Below, in pieces: positions 47,335 through 58,652 of a stretch of DNA of 64,000 nucleotides. The notes under the pieces were generated by a model. That model made no database searches. It saw only the letters and a program-made list of their open reading frames with translations, and had not been told where the DNA came from. Both the position numbers and the translations under genes were made by a program. The stretch is from positions 11,272,485 to 11,336,484 of the forward strand of contig NC_134027.1 in assembly GCF_964204645.1 (NCBI RefSeq), read 5' to 3'. Source of the DNA: Tubulanus polymorphus (lineage: Eukaryota > Nemertea > Palaeonemertea > Tubulaniformes > Tubulanidae). How positions within the stretch are numbered: position 1 is the first letter of the stretch; every line of letters begins with the position of its first letter.

Positions 47335-47406
47335 CTTGAATGGAAATGCGAGGATAGCTCTTTGAACAGTCTTGAATGGAAATGCGAGGATAGCTCTTTG
47401 AACAGT
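47335..47406 (+). repeat. Two exact 36-bp tandem units
   Basis: The unit beginning CTTGAATGGAAATGCGAGG occurs at 47335 and 47371 without a mismatch. Confidence 0.9.
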
Positions 47407-47499
47407 TTGCACGGCAACTTTTAAACGCTTTTTACTTTCTGTATTATAATCAACAATACAATATATGATTGAAGTTATACTGCAAATGCTCAAATCGTA

Positions 47500-47616
47500 A
47501 GCCGCGATCACACAAGCGTTTTTGGCCCGGGCCAAAACCAAAGCCAAATTTTAGCACGGGACAAATAATTGCGTTTGAATTGATTGCAACTGGTACCGGA
47601 AATGACCTATCTGGCT
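47500..47616 (+). repeat. AGCCGCG-family left half
   Basis: It starts AGCCGCGATCACACAAGC, skips the central-left body, reaches GGTACCGGAAATGACC and stops where a full copy begins at 47619. Confidence 0.7.
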
Positions 47617-47618
47617 TT

Positions 47619-47916
47619 AGCCGCGATCACACGAGCATTTTTGGCCCAGGCCAAATTTGGCCCGGAACAAATGTTCACACGGGTGCCAAATGGGCGCGAG
47701 CCTGTTTGGCCCGGGCCAAATTTGGACCAACCAAAAACGTCGGACCAGGCCCGAGCCAAATTTTAGCACCAGACAAATGATTGCGTTTAAATTGCAAATG
47801 GCACCGGATGATGCACTTCGCTTTGTTTGACCATTGTTTAGTATCGTGTGAGAGGTTTGCATGTGAGCACGCTCTCTATTTAGGCACGGGCCAAATTGTC
47901 TCCGTGTGATCACGGT
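47619..47916 (+). mobile_element. AGCCGCG-family element, best full-length copy
   Basis: About 298 bp from AGCCGCGATCACACGAGC to TCTCCGTGTGATCACGGT. It contains every family block and is the best reference for the consensus. It has no open frame of meaning, so it is nonautonomous. Confidence 0.85.
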
Positions 47917-48545
47917 TATATTTCAATTTACACATGTTTCACTCAGTAGTGATACAGGAACTACCCCATTTATGTTATTATAGTTGTGAGAAGCCTGGAT
48001 GATCAATCTTAGAAAGCGCCAGTCAGATGTCTGATAATATTTGGCGTATCCCCACGATTAGTTCATTTTCAATCAAAAACGTCGGTGAACTCTTGATGGG
48101 TGAGGTCTAATGCTGCAGGTTGTGACGCTACGAACATCGACACATCTAGGAAAGATCAAGTTTCCGTAAGAAGTTGATATCCGAGCTGTGTCGGCATCCG
48201 TCGAGATACAGCAGCCGCCCTCGACTATTCAAATTGTTAATTTCAGCTCAGGTTCAGGTTTAAACAGCATTCTAAAACGGATTCGTCTTACATTTTCATC
48301 AACGAAATTCGAAGGAGGAGAATAGTGCGACACTTCAGCAGACGTAACAGGATCTGAAGTAAATTAACCCATTTTGACAGCTCATGTCAGACGACTATCA
48401 ATATTCATCACGAATACGGGACTCGATTTCTCGCCATCAATAAATAAGTAATAGGGGTAATGGCGTTCTTTATACCAGTTGAAATTATACACCCAAGAGT
48501 CAGACGAAGAGTCTCTCCACGGTCTGCAGCAGCTGCAAAACGTTG

Positions 48546-48662
<117 letters not shown>

Positions 48663-48882
48663 GTAAGTACAGACTGAATTTCATGAAATCAAACGGTTGT
48701 AGGCTGTCATTATCCACCTGAGAGTGAATAGTCTCCACATCGACGATAGCCTTGCCGCTCCTGGCCAGATCAGGCACAATACGAACTGAAATTCATAAAA
48801 TGAAATCAGTAATCTCTATAATCTAGAGTAATCTCTAATCAATAAGCCAAGCAGTGATTAATGATTTCTATAGATACACTAA

Positions 48883-48970
48883 AGTCGCGATCGTGCGGAG
48901 ATGATTTGGCCCAAGCCGAATTGGCATGGATCAAGCCCGAGTCAAATTTAGCCCATTTGGCACCCAGTTG
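48883..48970 (-). repeat. AGCCGCG-family fragment, reversed
   Basis: AAGTCGCGATCGTGCGGAGA, then TTTGGCCC, GGCATGGATCA and AAATTTAGCCCATTTGGCACC, in reverse family order. Confidence 0.55.
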
Positions 48971-49300
48971 TTCAGCATCCAAAACACTCAAGTGATCGGG
49001 GCCTATGTGTTCATGCAGTAGGCCTAAAATCACTGGAGCCTTATTCACGGCTTATACAGTACTGTAGGAAAATAACAGGCTTAACGAGCGCTGAAAATGA
49101 TTTCACACCGAAAAGCCGATCCGGGTATTATTTTCCACAGCGTGGACATCAATTCGGTGCTTTGCAAGCTATGCAACACCCAGGAAGGAGGCGAGTCAAA
49201 AGATTCTAATCATTTTTAACTTCCGTTTTTAACGTAAGAAGCTGCTGAAAAAAACAAAGATATAAAAGGCAGTTGCAGTGATGTGATTTGATGCTCACCT

Positions 49301-49596
49301 TTAACCCTTTCAGTGCATCTACACCACAGTGCGGCGTATAAACCAGTGATGGATTTTGCTAGTACACCGCACTGCGGTGTATTGATTAAATTAGTAATTA
49401 ATAATTATCTCTCTTGAAAGATGGCAGCACCTGTCAAACATAGTGAAATATTAGTAACTAACGATATACCGCGCCGCGGTGTAGACGCACTATAGCGGTA
49501 TTCCCGTTATTAAACACACTAGGGCAGAATTTTTCAAAAATTTCAAATTGTCTCCAGCACTATAGGGTATTAACTAGTCAGCGCTGAAAGGGTTAA
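49301..49596 (+). mobile_element. piggyBac-like MITE, best-preserved copy
   Basis: TTAA, then CCCTTTCAGTGCATCTACACC; the right end GCGCTGAAAGGG-TTAA. About 288 bp between the TTAA targets. Confidence 0.85.
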
Positions 49597-50047
49597 CAAT
49601 TTTCGGTGATGAACGTAGTTTGCTCATGTTTACGAGAAACTTGATAGTAGCGGGTGTACGCTGAATCAACTACCATTAACAGTACAGTAGAGCAGGTTAT
49701 GAACCCATATCAGTCGCTTGCCGATTCAGGCTGGTTGGAAGATTATTTGAATGAACTGGCACCGAAATTTCCAATCATCAATTTAAACAAAAAAATTCTG
49801 TAAATTCGACCTCCGATCACACAACTTTATCTGTACTTAGATTTCTGATTTCAAAATCAAACCCCTGATTTGTTCCTGGTGGGTGTGGTCGGTTTGCAAG
49901 AGACACCAAATCAAAATGAACTAGACCAAATCTTCCAACCAAATAAATCACAGGGACGATCCCTATTCTAAGATCAAGGATGGATTTGAAATTCAAGATA
50001 ACGAAGATAGTATGTGAAATGCCATCTTGAAAACACTCCCCACAAAG

Positions 50048-50149
50048 GCATGACTAAAGGTGGCTTACTAAGCACCGATTTGCATGACTAAAGGGGGCTT
50101 ACTAAGCACCGATTTGCATGACTAAAGTGGGCTTACTAAGCACCGATTT
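50048..50149 (+). repeat. 34-bp minisatellite, three units
   Basis: Units starting GCATGACTAAAGG at 50048, 50082 and 50116 differ only at single positions (GGTGG, GGGGG, GTGGG). A single related unit (GCTTACTAAGCGCCGA) is at 45585. Confidence 0.9.
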
Positions 50150-50204
50150 ATATGTAAACACAACTCACTCTGTAAGCGCGATAGTCTGGCCAATTCATCC
50201 TCAC

Positions 50205-50440
50205 TTGCCTGGGTTAGATTGCAGCCCACTAAGCTCGCGCCAATAGAAACCCTCGCCGTAAACCCCTTATCGGTCTATTACAATGCCCACGATTCCTTGG
50301 GCGGACCAGTTTCCGCTCAGCTCCCACGAGGCTATATATCTAGCCAAATCAGATGCATGGTATTTATAGCGTAAACGCATCTGATTGGATGGGCAAATTC
50401 AGCGCCACATGATTACGATACATCATGCTGCTTACGCGTC
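50205..50440 (+). repeat. Dispersed repeat shared with 9965-10185
   Basis: Same block order as the MUL1-intron copy: AAACCCCTTAT, GCCCACGATTCCTTGGG, GGCTATATATC, CCAAATCAGATGC and CACATGATTACG. Confidence 0.55.
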
Positions 50441-50756
50441 ATTGTGCCTGCACTAATTCGGTATTATGACCGGATTTATCGCAATGAGAACAGTCTTCGC
50501 AGTAGACTTTCTGTGTGAAACACACGGCTGAGAATTACCCTCTTTACGATTTCGGCCATATGGTGAAAATTGTCCGCAAAAATAACAGAGGTGTGCGCCG
50601 GAAATCTGGGATACTGTCACAATACTGTTTTACTGTGCAACTTCTATATCTATCTATGTGCGTGTCCTTAATTTTTGATCATCTTTGAAAATGGATAAGC
50701 TCCCTGATCCAAACATTACCGTACTAAAATACATCCCTATTGATGCCGACATTAAC

Positions 50757-51000
50757 AAATCTATGGGTGACCATGGGTTTGAACTGCGTACATTACCCTA
50801 GTGTCCATTACCCGGGCAAGACACTTATTGCCTCTCTTCACCCAGAAGTAAATGGGCACCTGGCCTGATAGATAACTCCGCAGCACCTAGCAGCTGCTCG
50901 GATGTATCTTCTCCTCAGGGAGAGATGACTGATAAATAGTTAGAGTAATAGGCTGGGGTAACAATACCAATGGGGTACCAGCACCGCTACTGTGGTATTC
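50757..51000 (+). repeat. tRNA-derived-type SINE
   Basis: GTGACCATGGGTTTGAACTG (B-box-like), ACCCGGGCAAGACACTTATT, CTTCACCCAGAAGTAAATGG and GGGGTACCAGCACCGCTAC follow the order of a SINE core widespread in marine invertebrates. Family naming would need a database. Confidence 0.5.
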
Positions 51001-51860
51001 GACGATTGCACTTATGGCAGGCGAGGATCCGCCAAGTTCGCAAGTGCTTATTCGGTTAACGCGCTTCAATTTCTTCTGCATTCAGTTCAATTTGAATGAA
51101 CTTTTCTCATTGATAAATCAATTTCTGGTAAAACTGTATACCATACACTCGTTGGGAATGTCAATCTTGTATCTATGTGATGACTTGTTTTACAACATTG
51201 CCATTTGGGATCCTAAATGTCCAGTTCAAAAGTAATTGAAAATGAACTAATTTTCACAATGCATAATTGAGTGTAATGTTACGCCATCTGGTGTGTGCCC
51301 GTATACCCCATTTAATGGAAAGCGCTGTTGAACATTGTATCACAGAGAAAAGGGCACTTTAGAAATTAATCACTACCATAACTCACTGTAAGATTTTTTG
51401 GTACCCAAATAACTGTTTAGCCATCTTAAACCATTCATCGAGCCACTCGTTCAAAGTTAAGATAAAAATCGAATTTACTCATTGGGTTCAAGCATCAAAT
51501 CCGGAAAACAAATAAGAGATGCCATCAGTGCGAGCATTAGCTCTATTCAAGGTTCTTTGAACGTCGCGTTCAACTAGAGAAAAAAAATTGATTGAAAATT
51601 GAGGTTATAAAAGATACAATAACGCCCTGACACGTAAGATCATTCTATTTTTAAAATCCCCCGAAGACTTGCCTCGTCGGCTTAAATATTCTTTCAGACT
51701 GATATTCACTTTGAAATATCATCAAGCGAAATAGCTTTGAAATGATAGACGTTAGCGATGAAAGCAGCGCGGTATTGATGTACGAAGACGTTTAGCGAGG
51801 CTGAGGAACAATCCGTGTCATCGAGACTAATACACTTGTCTAACGGTGTCACAAAAAGCA

Positions 51861-51970
51861 GGGGCCGGTTTTATAGACTGGTATTACCTTTAACCCGGAG
51901 GCTAACTCAATTCATTTTCAATTGAGTTAACCCCGGGGTCAAAGGTAATACCAGTCAATAAAACCGGGCC
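51861..51970. repeat. 110-bp GGGGCCGGTTTTATAGACTG foldback
   Basis: The left arm GGGGCCGGTTTTATAGACTG continues through TAACCCGGAGG to a centre at ATTCATTTTCAATTG. The right arm complements it to AAACCGGGCCC. Almost the entire element is one hairpin. Confidence 0.9.
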
Positions 51971-52049
51971 CTGATGTCTATCCTGAAATGGAGCTGGTTT
52001 CATGCTCAATTTTGTTGTGAACCACACAGTTTGAACAGTTTGAAGTTCT

Positions 52050-52560
52050 GGGGCTGGTTGCATAGTCGTGACTTCAGTCCAAAAGTGGTCTAAACTCTTA
52101 AGACTTAGTTGATCTCAGACTAGTCCCAAGTCTAAGCCGTTTCCATGCACTATTACTATGACTAAGTGATATCTCGTTTATCGTTTAATCCGGGGAAGCC
52201 ATTTAAATTTAAGTCAGAGTTGACATTCTGTCTCTACACATCTTCTAATGTAACTGCTCTTTGTTACTCTGTTAGATTATAATTGTATGTTCGTTTTAAG
52301 CACCGTCCTGTATATTGATGTTAATATTTCATGTACCGTCCTGGGCCCGGTTTTATAGACTGGTATAACCTTTAACCCGAGGGTTAACTCAATTGAAAAT
52401 GAATTGAGTTAGCCTCTGGGTTAAAGGTAATACCGGTCTATAAAACCGGCCCCTGTATCGTTGTTAATATTTTATTGCATGTTTTCCCATATATGATTTG
52501 TAATTATTCGGAGCAATAAAATAAAAGATCAAAGTTCGAAAAGTTATGCAACCGGCCCCT
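52050..52560. mobile_element. GGGGCTGGTTGCATA foldback, host of two nested insertions
   Basis: The outer ends GGGGCTGGTTGCATA and TATGCAACCGGCCCC are exact inverted repeats 511 bp apart. The interior contains a LINE-like 3' end (about 52230-52540, ending GGAGCAATAAAATAAAAG), itself split by another foldback at 52343-52454. Confidence 0.75.
52343..52454. repeat. GGGCCCGGTTTTATAGAC foldback, innermost insertion
   Basis: Same family as 51861-51970, centre ATTGAAAATGAATTG, with CTG on both sides as a possible target duplication. Confidence 0.85.
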
Positions 52561-53394
52561 AGGCTAGAAAGCACCTTTGGTGTCCACAGGATTTTTGCTA
52601 GTATAAGATAACACTAATCTGAGCTAATGAAAAACGGAGTCTACTAATGTTCGACCTTTGAGCGTCATTAATGGATAAGCCGCATCACCGCACTATCAAT
52701 CATTTGGGGACGCGGATGTCGGGAAAAGAATCGGTGTACTTTCACCTTAGCCGGTCGTGTGCGGGTAATATAACGTCGTAGCACCATCATAATGTTTGTA
52801 CACGACAATGTCTGTCTAACCTTACGCAAGACATCGGGGCTAAGCTAGGTTGGAGCTGTTAATTCTGGTGTCGACCGAGAGTGGTCCAAGTTTCTTGGAC
52901 ACTGGTTCGTGACGCTGACCTTTCGCTCCCTTTAGAGAAAAAGGAAGAACATATGATACCTACCAATAATGCCTTGAGTGGTGCTCGGCAGGTTAAGGGG
53001 ATAAAAAAATATGAAAAGTATCGCAACTTCAAAAGGGCACAGCAACATGTGTATCATTACAATGCCAGGGCTGCCAACCTCTAAAAAGTGCTATCAGTAA
53101 CAAAATGAATTTTTTTTCAGTTGAAATATGAAAGAAAATGTTCAAATTAAGTACGAATCAAATAAAATCGAATCAGTACTACTCATTGTAAAATAGTAAC
53201 AAATACTGGAAAACAGCAACAGTTGGCAGCTCTGCAATGCACATCTTCATACAAGGATATTTTGCCAATCCACAATATATACAATAATACGAGCCTCTAA
53301 AAAAGATATGACAGATATTTCAACTCACTATTTGGTATGGTTTTCACTGATAGAGAAAAATTGATCAAAATCGATTTCAATGAATTGTAGATTC

Positions 53395-53590
53395 ATAGAA
53401 TTGTAGAACCTTTATTTGACTTGCTTTTTCCCCGACTTCCCCCCTGACAATTGTCTGACATGTAGGTTGTTTTCCCTGACTTGATCTGCTAAGAATCCAA
53501 TCAAGTAACATGGTCAAATAACATAAGACATAGTCGGAAACTGATTGGTCTTACACGCGATCTAGCACTTCTAGAATTTATAGAATAAAT
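53395..53590 (+). repeat. CCCTGACATG-family repeat, uninterrupted copy
   Basis: TATTTGACTTGCTTTTTCCCC, CCCTGACTTGATCTGCTAAG, AATCCAATCAAG, GGAAACTGATTGG and GCGATCTAGCA in family order. Confidence 0.65.
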
Positions 53591-53660
53591 ACAAGCGCAA
53601 AAGACTTCAGCGTCGAGGGATCCTCGTTATGCCGAGCTATGTTCAGAATAGGACTTAAAT

Positions 53661-53981
53661 GCCACAATCACACCGAGACGATTTGGCCCAAATCAGGCTT
53701 AGTCAAATTTGGCCCATGTCTAATTAGAGAGCGTTGACACGCAAACCACTCACTCGGTACTACACAATGCTGAAACAAAGCGAAGTGGTTCATTTGCAAA
53801 ACCGGTTGTAATTCAAACCCAATCATTTGTCGCGTGCTAGAATTTGGCTCAGACCTGGTCCGACATTTTTGGTCGGGCAAATTTGGCCCAGGCCAAACAG
53901 GCTCGGGTGCATTTGGCACTCGTGTGAACAGCTGTTCCGGGGAAAATTTGGCACAGGCCAAAAAACGTTTGTGTGCAGCTA
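53661..53981 (-). mobile_element. AGCCGCG-family element, reversed, near full length
   Basis: GCCACAATCACACCGAGACG at the left and ACGTTTGTGTGCAGCT at the right; the body is complete in reverse order (CTAATTAGAGAGCG, GGTCCGACATTTTTGGTCGG). Confidence 0.75.
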
Positions 53982-54464
53982 AAAGAATAAACAAGTCAAC
54001 AGGTGTCACCGTCATCGGTACGTTGCAATTACGACGTTCACGAAAGAATCTAGTTCATCTGTTGGTTTCGGAATAATGTGCGTCCGTCCGCAGAGAGACC
54101 CATAAACACGAAGAATGATTAGCTGTCATAACAAGAAATTGCATTTTAGCTCGTGTGATCTAACATGCGTGTCCCCCTAATGTGCAACAGTCTCATCACG
54201 CACGGGAACGGGAATCATACGTACGTAAAGCTGTCAGACGACTGACCTGATATCACATGATTGTCTGTAGGCGTTAGTTAGCGCCGTAAATGGCGGTATG
54301 AGTACTTCAATGGTTGTCTTTCGTCTACACAAGTGGGTGATGTAGACTTGTAGTGTCTTCAGGCCCACAGCACATCGGCAAAGTCCATTTAGCCCGCAAA
54401 AATGTCAAAAAAAAAATTTCCTCAGACTGTTACTGATTGGCACTTAAAACTACTATCCAATTTG

Positions 54465-54990
54465 CAGACTCTCAGACAGGATGGTCATTTTTATTTGACT
54501 CGCTTTTTCTCCGGCCATTCCCTGACATGGGTGTTTTTTTCCCCAGACTCGATCTGCTAAGAATCTATAGCCGCAATCACAGAGACGATTCGGCCCGGGC
54601 CAAATTGGCACAGATCAGGCTAGGGGCCAAATTTGGCCCGTGCCTAATTAGAGAGCACGTTCACACGCAAACCATTCTCTCGATACTAAATAATGCTTAA
54701 ACAAAGCGAAGTGGATCATTTCCGGTGCCAGATGCAATTCAAACGCAATCATTTTCTGGTGCTAAAATTTGGCGCGGGCCTGGTCCGACGTTTTTTGGTC
54801 GGGCCAAATTTGGCCTGGGCCAAACAGGCTTGGGCCCATTTGGCACCTGTGTGACCAAAAATGCTCGTGTGATCGCGGCTTATTTGATTGAAACAGACAA
54901 ATACCCAATACATAAGATGGAAACTGTTTAATATTACGATCTAGCAATCCCAACAAATTTCTACAAATTTCTACGCGACTTTTTATTGCC
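54465..54990 (+). repeat. CCCTGACATG-family repeat split by an AGCCGCG element
   Basis: The left part ends at GATCTGCTAAGAATCTAT (54568). The right part resumes at TATTTGATTGAAACAG after 54880 and runs to CGATCTAGCAATCCC. The two uninterrupted relatives serve as empty sites. Confidence 0.75.
54569..54880 (-). mobile_element. AGCCGCG-family element, full length, with identifiable empty sites
   Basis: 312 bp between AGCCGCAATCACAGAGACG and TGCTCGTGTGATCGCGGCT. TAT flanks it on both sides. Confidence 0.85.
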
Positions 54991-55314
54991 CTTGTCAAAT
55001 CTATCTGAATATAAAGAAATTTTTCTGTTCTTATTACATCCACATCGGAATTAAAAGTCTTGCAAGGGGAAAATTGTGATTTTGATAATTTAAGTAATCC
55101 CATATCATTAAGAAAGTGATATTCATGTCATAAATCAGCGTTTTTCTAATCATAAATCAATATACTAGCCACTATCATCAGTTTTTGAGTAATGATGCAT
55201 GCGCATTGACGACGAATGAAACGCAAATAGCGCCGAGTTAACAGCACACGAGAGCGCAGTTGCGTCAAAAATATCAAACATGATAGATATTTGGCGAATG
55301 ACAAAATGCGCACG

Positions 55315-55393
55315 AAAAGGCCCCCGCACACGAGTCGAAAACCGCACTGCGCCATTTGCGTACGCAGTTTTCGGCTCATGTAGGGGGACCTTT
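55315..55393. repeat. 79-bp foldback (AAAGGCCCCC ends)
   Basis: AAAAGGCCCCCGCACACGAG and its inverted partner CTCATGTAGGGGGACCTTT enclose CGAAAACCGC and GCAGTTTTCG arms. One arm-like fragment is at 27477-27550. Confidence 0.8.
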
Positions 55394-57300
55394 AGTCATT
55401 CGTTCATTCGTAAAGATACTCCAGCACACTCGCATTTGCGATTATTTTTCTGGAGCACGCGCGTCTGTGGTAAAAGAGGAAGAAAAAGAATGAGCGCTGA
55501 AAGTCTGGTTAGTCACCGCATTATATCAACACTACAGTTTCAAGAACGGTGCCTTTTTACAGATCGTTTACGACGAAATGGAGCCCTTTTAAGAGAGAAT
55601 GCCCCTCAGAATCTTCAAAAAATTGTGTCCTTGTTAAGACTGAAAGTGACCTTTGTTGACTTTTCTACCGATGAAATTGTGCCCTTTCGACGCGCAAGAA
55701 GCAGTCGAAATTTCAAGGGTTTCACTGAAGTCTTCTAAGACCCTAAAGATCCGCGTGCCTTTAAAATCTGAAAATCAAATGAATCGCATTCAAAGGTCTC
55801 TAAAATCGACGCGGCTGCGCTGAAAATACACCAGGAAGTCGTCTGTCGGTCATGTTTCCAGTAAACCGATCCTTTACGTTATTGAATTCGTTTTCCTTAG
55901 GAAAGAATCGACGAAAGTTCAACCGGGGTTTTCAGGCATTTCATTTTCATAACCACCTTGAATTATGAAAATCGAAACTTGTCTCTCTTCGAGATATTTC
56001 GAGATATCAAGTATCAAACCAGACACAGAGGTAGAACAGTAGGCGTAACATTGTGAAGACACCTTCTAGTCGGGTATGCGGCGTATGACTCTGGACCTTG
56101 AACGAAACGACGTAAGCCATTTTTTTAACCAAATTTAAAGAAAATCGAGTTTTAAAGTATTTGATAACAAGTAAAGTAAGATAACATTCGCATCTTCGAT
56201 CTTCAGATTTCCTTGACCGGAAATTTTTAAGAAGATCGCGAGGTTTCTGTTGCATGTGAACATATCCCACTCTCGATAGGATGGGTTTTCTTTTTTTTCA
56301 TGACGAATGTAAAAGGATCGTGACGTTTTTTGTTTTGCCCGGCATTTAGCCATTCACCAATGTTACCTCATGGATCATTAAATTGCCTTATTCGTCTTCA
56401 TTTACCTCGATGAACTTTTTATTGGCCGGACACTTTTTTATTGGCAGCTGATGTCTTCGTAACGCTACGCGCATCGCAATCTCCGAAAGAGGCGGAGAGA
56501 GAGCATTACCCATGATACGACCGGTCAGTGAATGCTTTGCGCGCGGGATGAAATCAATGGACTAGGACTAATAGTCGGCTACGAAAAGCCGAAGTGCTAC
56601 AAGTGCTTATGAGAAATCAAGCCATAATTGAGGTAACTAATCCGTTATCTAGCCTAAACTCGGTGCGACAGGTCGCGTTAACGAGACGGACATCGGTAGT
56701 AATGATCCGCAGGCGTAGCGAGGCATGTTTCGAGCGATCAATTGTGACGTGAAACCTTATTTTAACGTACGGGGCACTTAGCGAAGAACACGAAGCACGA
56801 AAAAAATAGTAATTCACCATATTTATAAAAGGCTAAGTTGCAATGTAACCTTATACAATTTTATCATAAAAGATACATTTCGCCCACAAAGCAAGATAAG
56901 AAAGACGCTCGTCAGTTTTTTCCACTATTTCTGCTCTTTCCTCCACTCTTTTACTCTTTATCCCTCTTTCTTCGCTCTTTTTCCTCTTCTATCTCTCTCG
57001 GCATTCCTCTTCCTCTCGCTTTACTCCCTCTTTGAGAAAATTATGCCGTACGAGGCTCTCAGTCAACGTCTCGCAGAAGTATCGGTTACCTTTAGGCTAA
57101 GGAAGGACTACAGCGCGTAATATGAGGGTTATTTTTATTGTTCAATGAATAACGTTCCCGGCTGCAGTGGTATGAATATGAATATGAATATCACGTGATC
57201 ATGCGATCTCTCGCTTTACAAACATGAAGTATAATCTCACGATGTATCTCTCTCACTACAACCGAAATGACGAATGTGATAATTCAACATCCTATTCCCA

Positions 57301-57560
57301 AGGGCGGGTTTAGGGTGTGGTCCGGGGTCCGGAGCTGACCCGTGCCTTTTCACTGAGGTGGCCCTTTTTCGTCACGATAGAGATCGTTAGAACCTGTAAA
57401 TTAGGCACTCAAAATATGGGAATTTGCATAATTTAGGATGTATGTCTTCAAAAACATCTGAATACCGAGGGTGGGAACCACGTGGCTGCTTTATACCAAA
57501 AAAAAATGACTTTAATTTTCTTCAGGACCCCGCCTTACAATTTTCGTAGATCTGCCCCTG
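57301..57560. repeat. AGGGCGGGTTTAGG / TAGATCTGCCCCT foldback element
   Basis: The left AGGGCGGGTTTAGGGTG and right GTAGATCTGCCCCTG ends are loosely inverted, with a CCTTTTTCGTCACG interior. Related by ends to 2964-3004 and 18672-18870. Confidence 0.55.
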
Positions 57561-57589
57561 ACCCCTACGTAGGGAACATGTCTGTACGC

Positions 57590-57817
57590 TATGGTGGCTG
57601 ATTCAGGCCATACAAAAGAAATTTTCTGTACGGCTAAAGCAACGATAAAAAAATGTTCACATTGGCCCATTTTTTTGGCCCACGTTTTGAATTCTCGCGC
57701 GAGAAAACCAAGAAATTTGATTTCTCGCGCCAAGAAAACGGGCCATTGTGAAAATTTTTTTATCCTTGCTCTAGCCGTACAGAAATTTTTTTAATATGGC
57801 CCGAATCAGCCACCATA
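57590..57817. repeat. TATGGTGGCTGATTC foldback, full copy
   Basis: TATGGTGGCTGATTCAGGCC and GGCCCGAATCAGCCACCATA are terminal inverted repeats. Long inner arms (CTGTACGGCTA, GTTCACATTGGCCC) converge on TTCTCGCGCGAGAA. Confidence 0.9.
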
Positions 57818-58652
57818 GTATGCAGATACGGTGAAATTGTCGGGACGTTTTTATCGACTGTTTGACAGTGTATGTTCCTGATAATGTTCATGATATATTA
57901 CACTAGTCACAAACAAAAAAATATAAATAAAGCTACGGTAGGCTCCGATTACCGGGCCTGTTCATCCTTTCGCGATGAAATATATCCGACTTCGAATTTC
58001 GTGCTATCAGATTCGAAAGACGAGAGTGTACTGTGTATCTCCGTATTTTTTTCAGTCGTAAAAACACGATGAAACTCGAAACTTCGTTGACATCGACGAC
58101 GACAGACATTGTTACAAAGTCCTTAGCACGCATTGGAATCAAAACAAGCTAACAATACAAAAATAGCCGAACCAGTGTTGGCGTAACTTTTCTCGTTCGA
58201 AAGCCTTATTTCACCTAATAAATTGACCGCAGAGATTGAAAATTCCGATTTGGAACGGACCTGGAACCAGTTTCTGTCCACACACGCATGCACATGCACA
58301 CATATTTCGTCCATTCCAAAATTTAGAATGGGCCTGGATAGGGCAAATTCGGAATGGAAAAAGAAAAGGTGTGAACACTTGGTCCATTTAGCTTAATGGG
58401 CCAAATTTGGATCGTTTCAAATTATGTAGTGTGAACACATACAGCTTGGAGTAATCAGACTGATTTCTCCAAGCAGCAAGACATAAACCAAAAACAGAAA
58501 CACTTTTCTGGCTTGCTTCGTGACTGTGAGTGTGCGTGTGCATCTCTGTTGCATTGATACACTGCGTTTAGGGCAACCAGTCACAAAAAGCGTTTTCATT
58601 TCATATTGTCTCGTGCAGACTTAAGAAGTGGGCGGAAGAGTTTACTCTTGAC
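57818..58652. other. Left flank of the 2193-bp duplication
   Basis: No gene or clear repeat seen. Small open frames here have no domain signature. Confidence 0.4.

Larger units (their letters stand above)
48971..51860. other. Gene-free region with MITE, minisatellite and SINE
   Basis: No recognisable gene. Listed repeats: 49301-49596, 50048-50149, 50205-50440 and 50757-51000. The remainder is unassigned. Confidence 0.45.
52561..57300. other. Gene-free region
   Basis: No recognisable gene. Contains the dispersed repeats at 53395-53590 and 54465-54990, two AGCCGCG copies and a foldback at 55315-55393. A pyrimidine-rich stretch lies near 56910-57030. Confidence 0.45.

Noticed and set aside
47500-47916. 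Possible clustered regulatory repeats (GGCC-AAATTTGGCCC boxes)
   Set aside because: They are the body of two adjacent AGCCGCG-family copies, and the same boxes occur in every copy.
50048-50149. Possible CRISPR-like direct repeats
   Set aside because: The units are contiguous (34-bp period) with no spacers, in a eukaryotic genome.
55280-55738. 152-codon plus-strand frame
   Set aside because: Its first part is the foldback at 55315-55393 and the rest has no recognisable domain.
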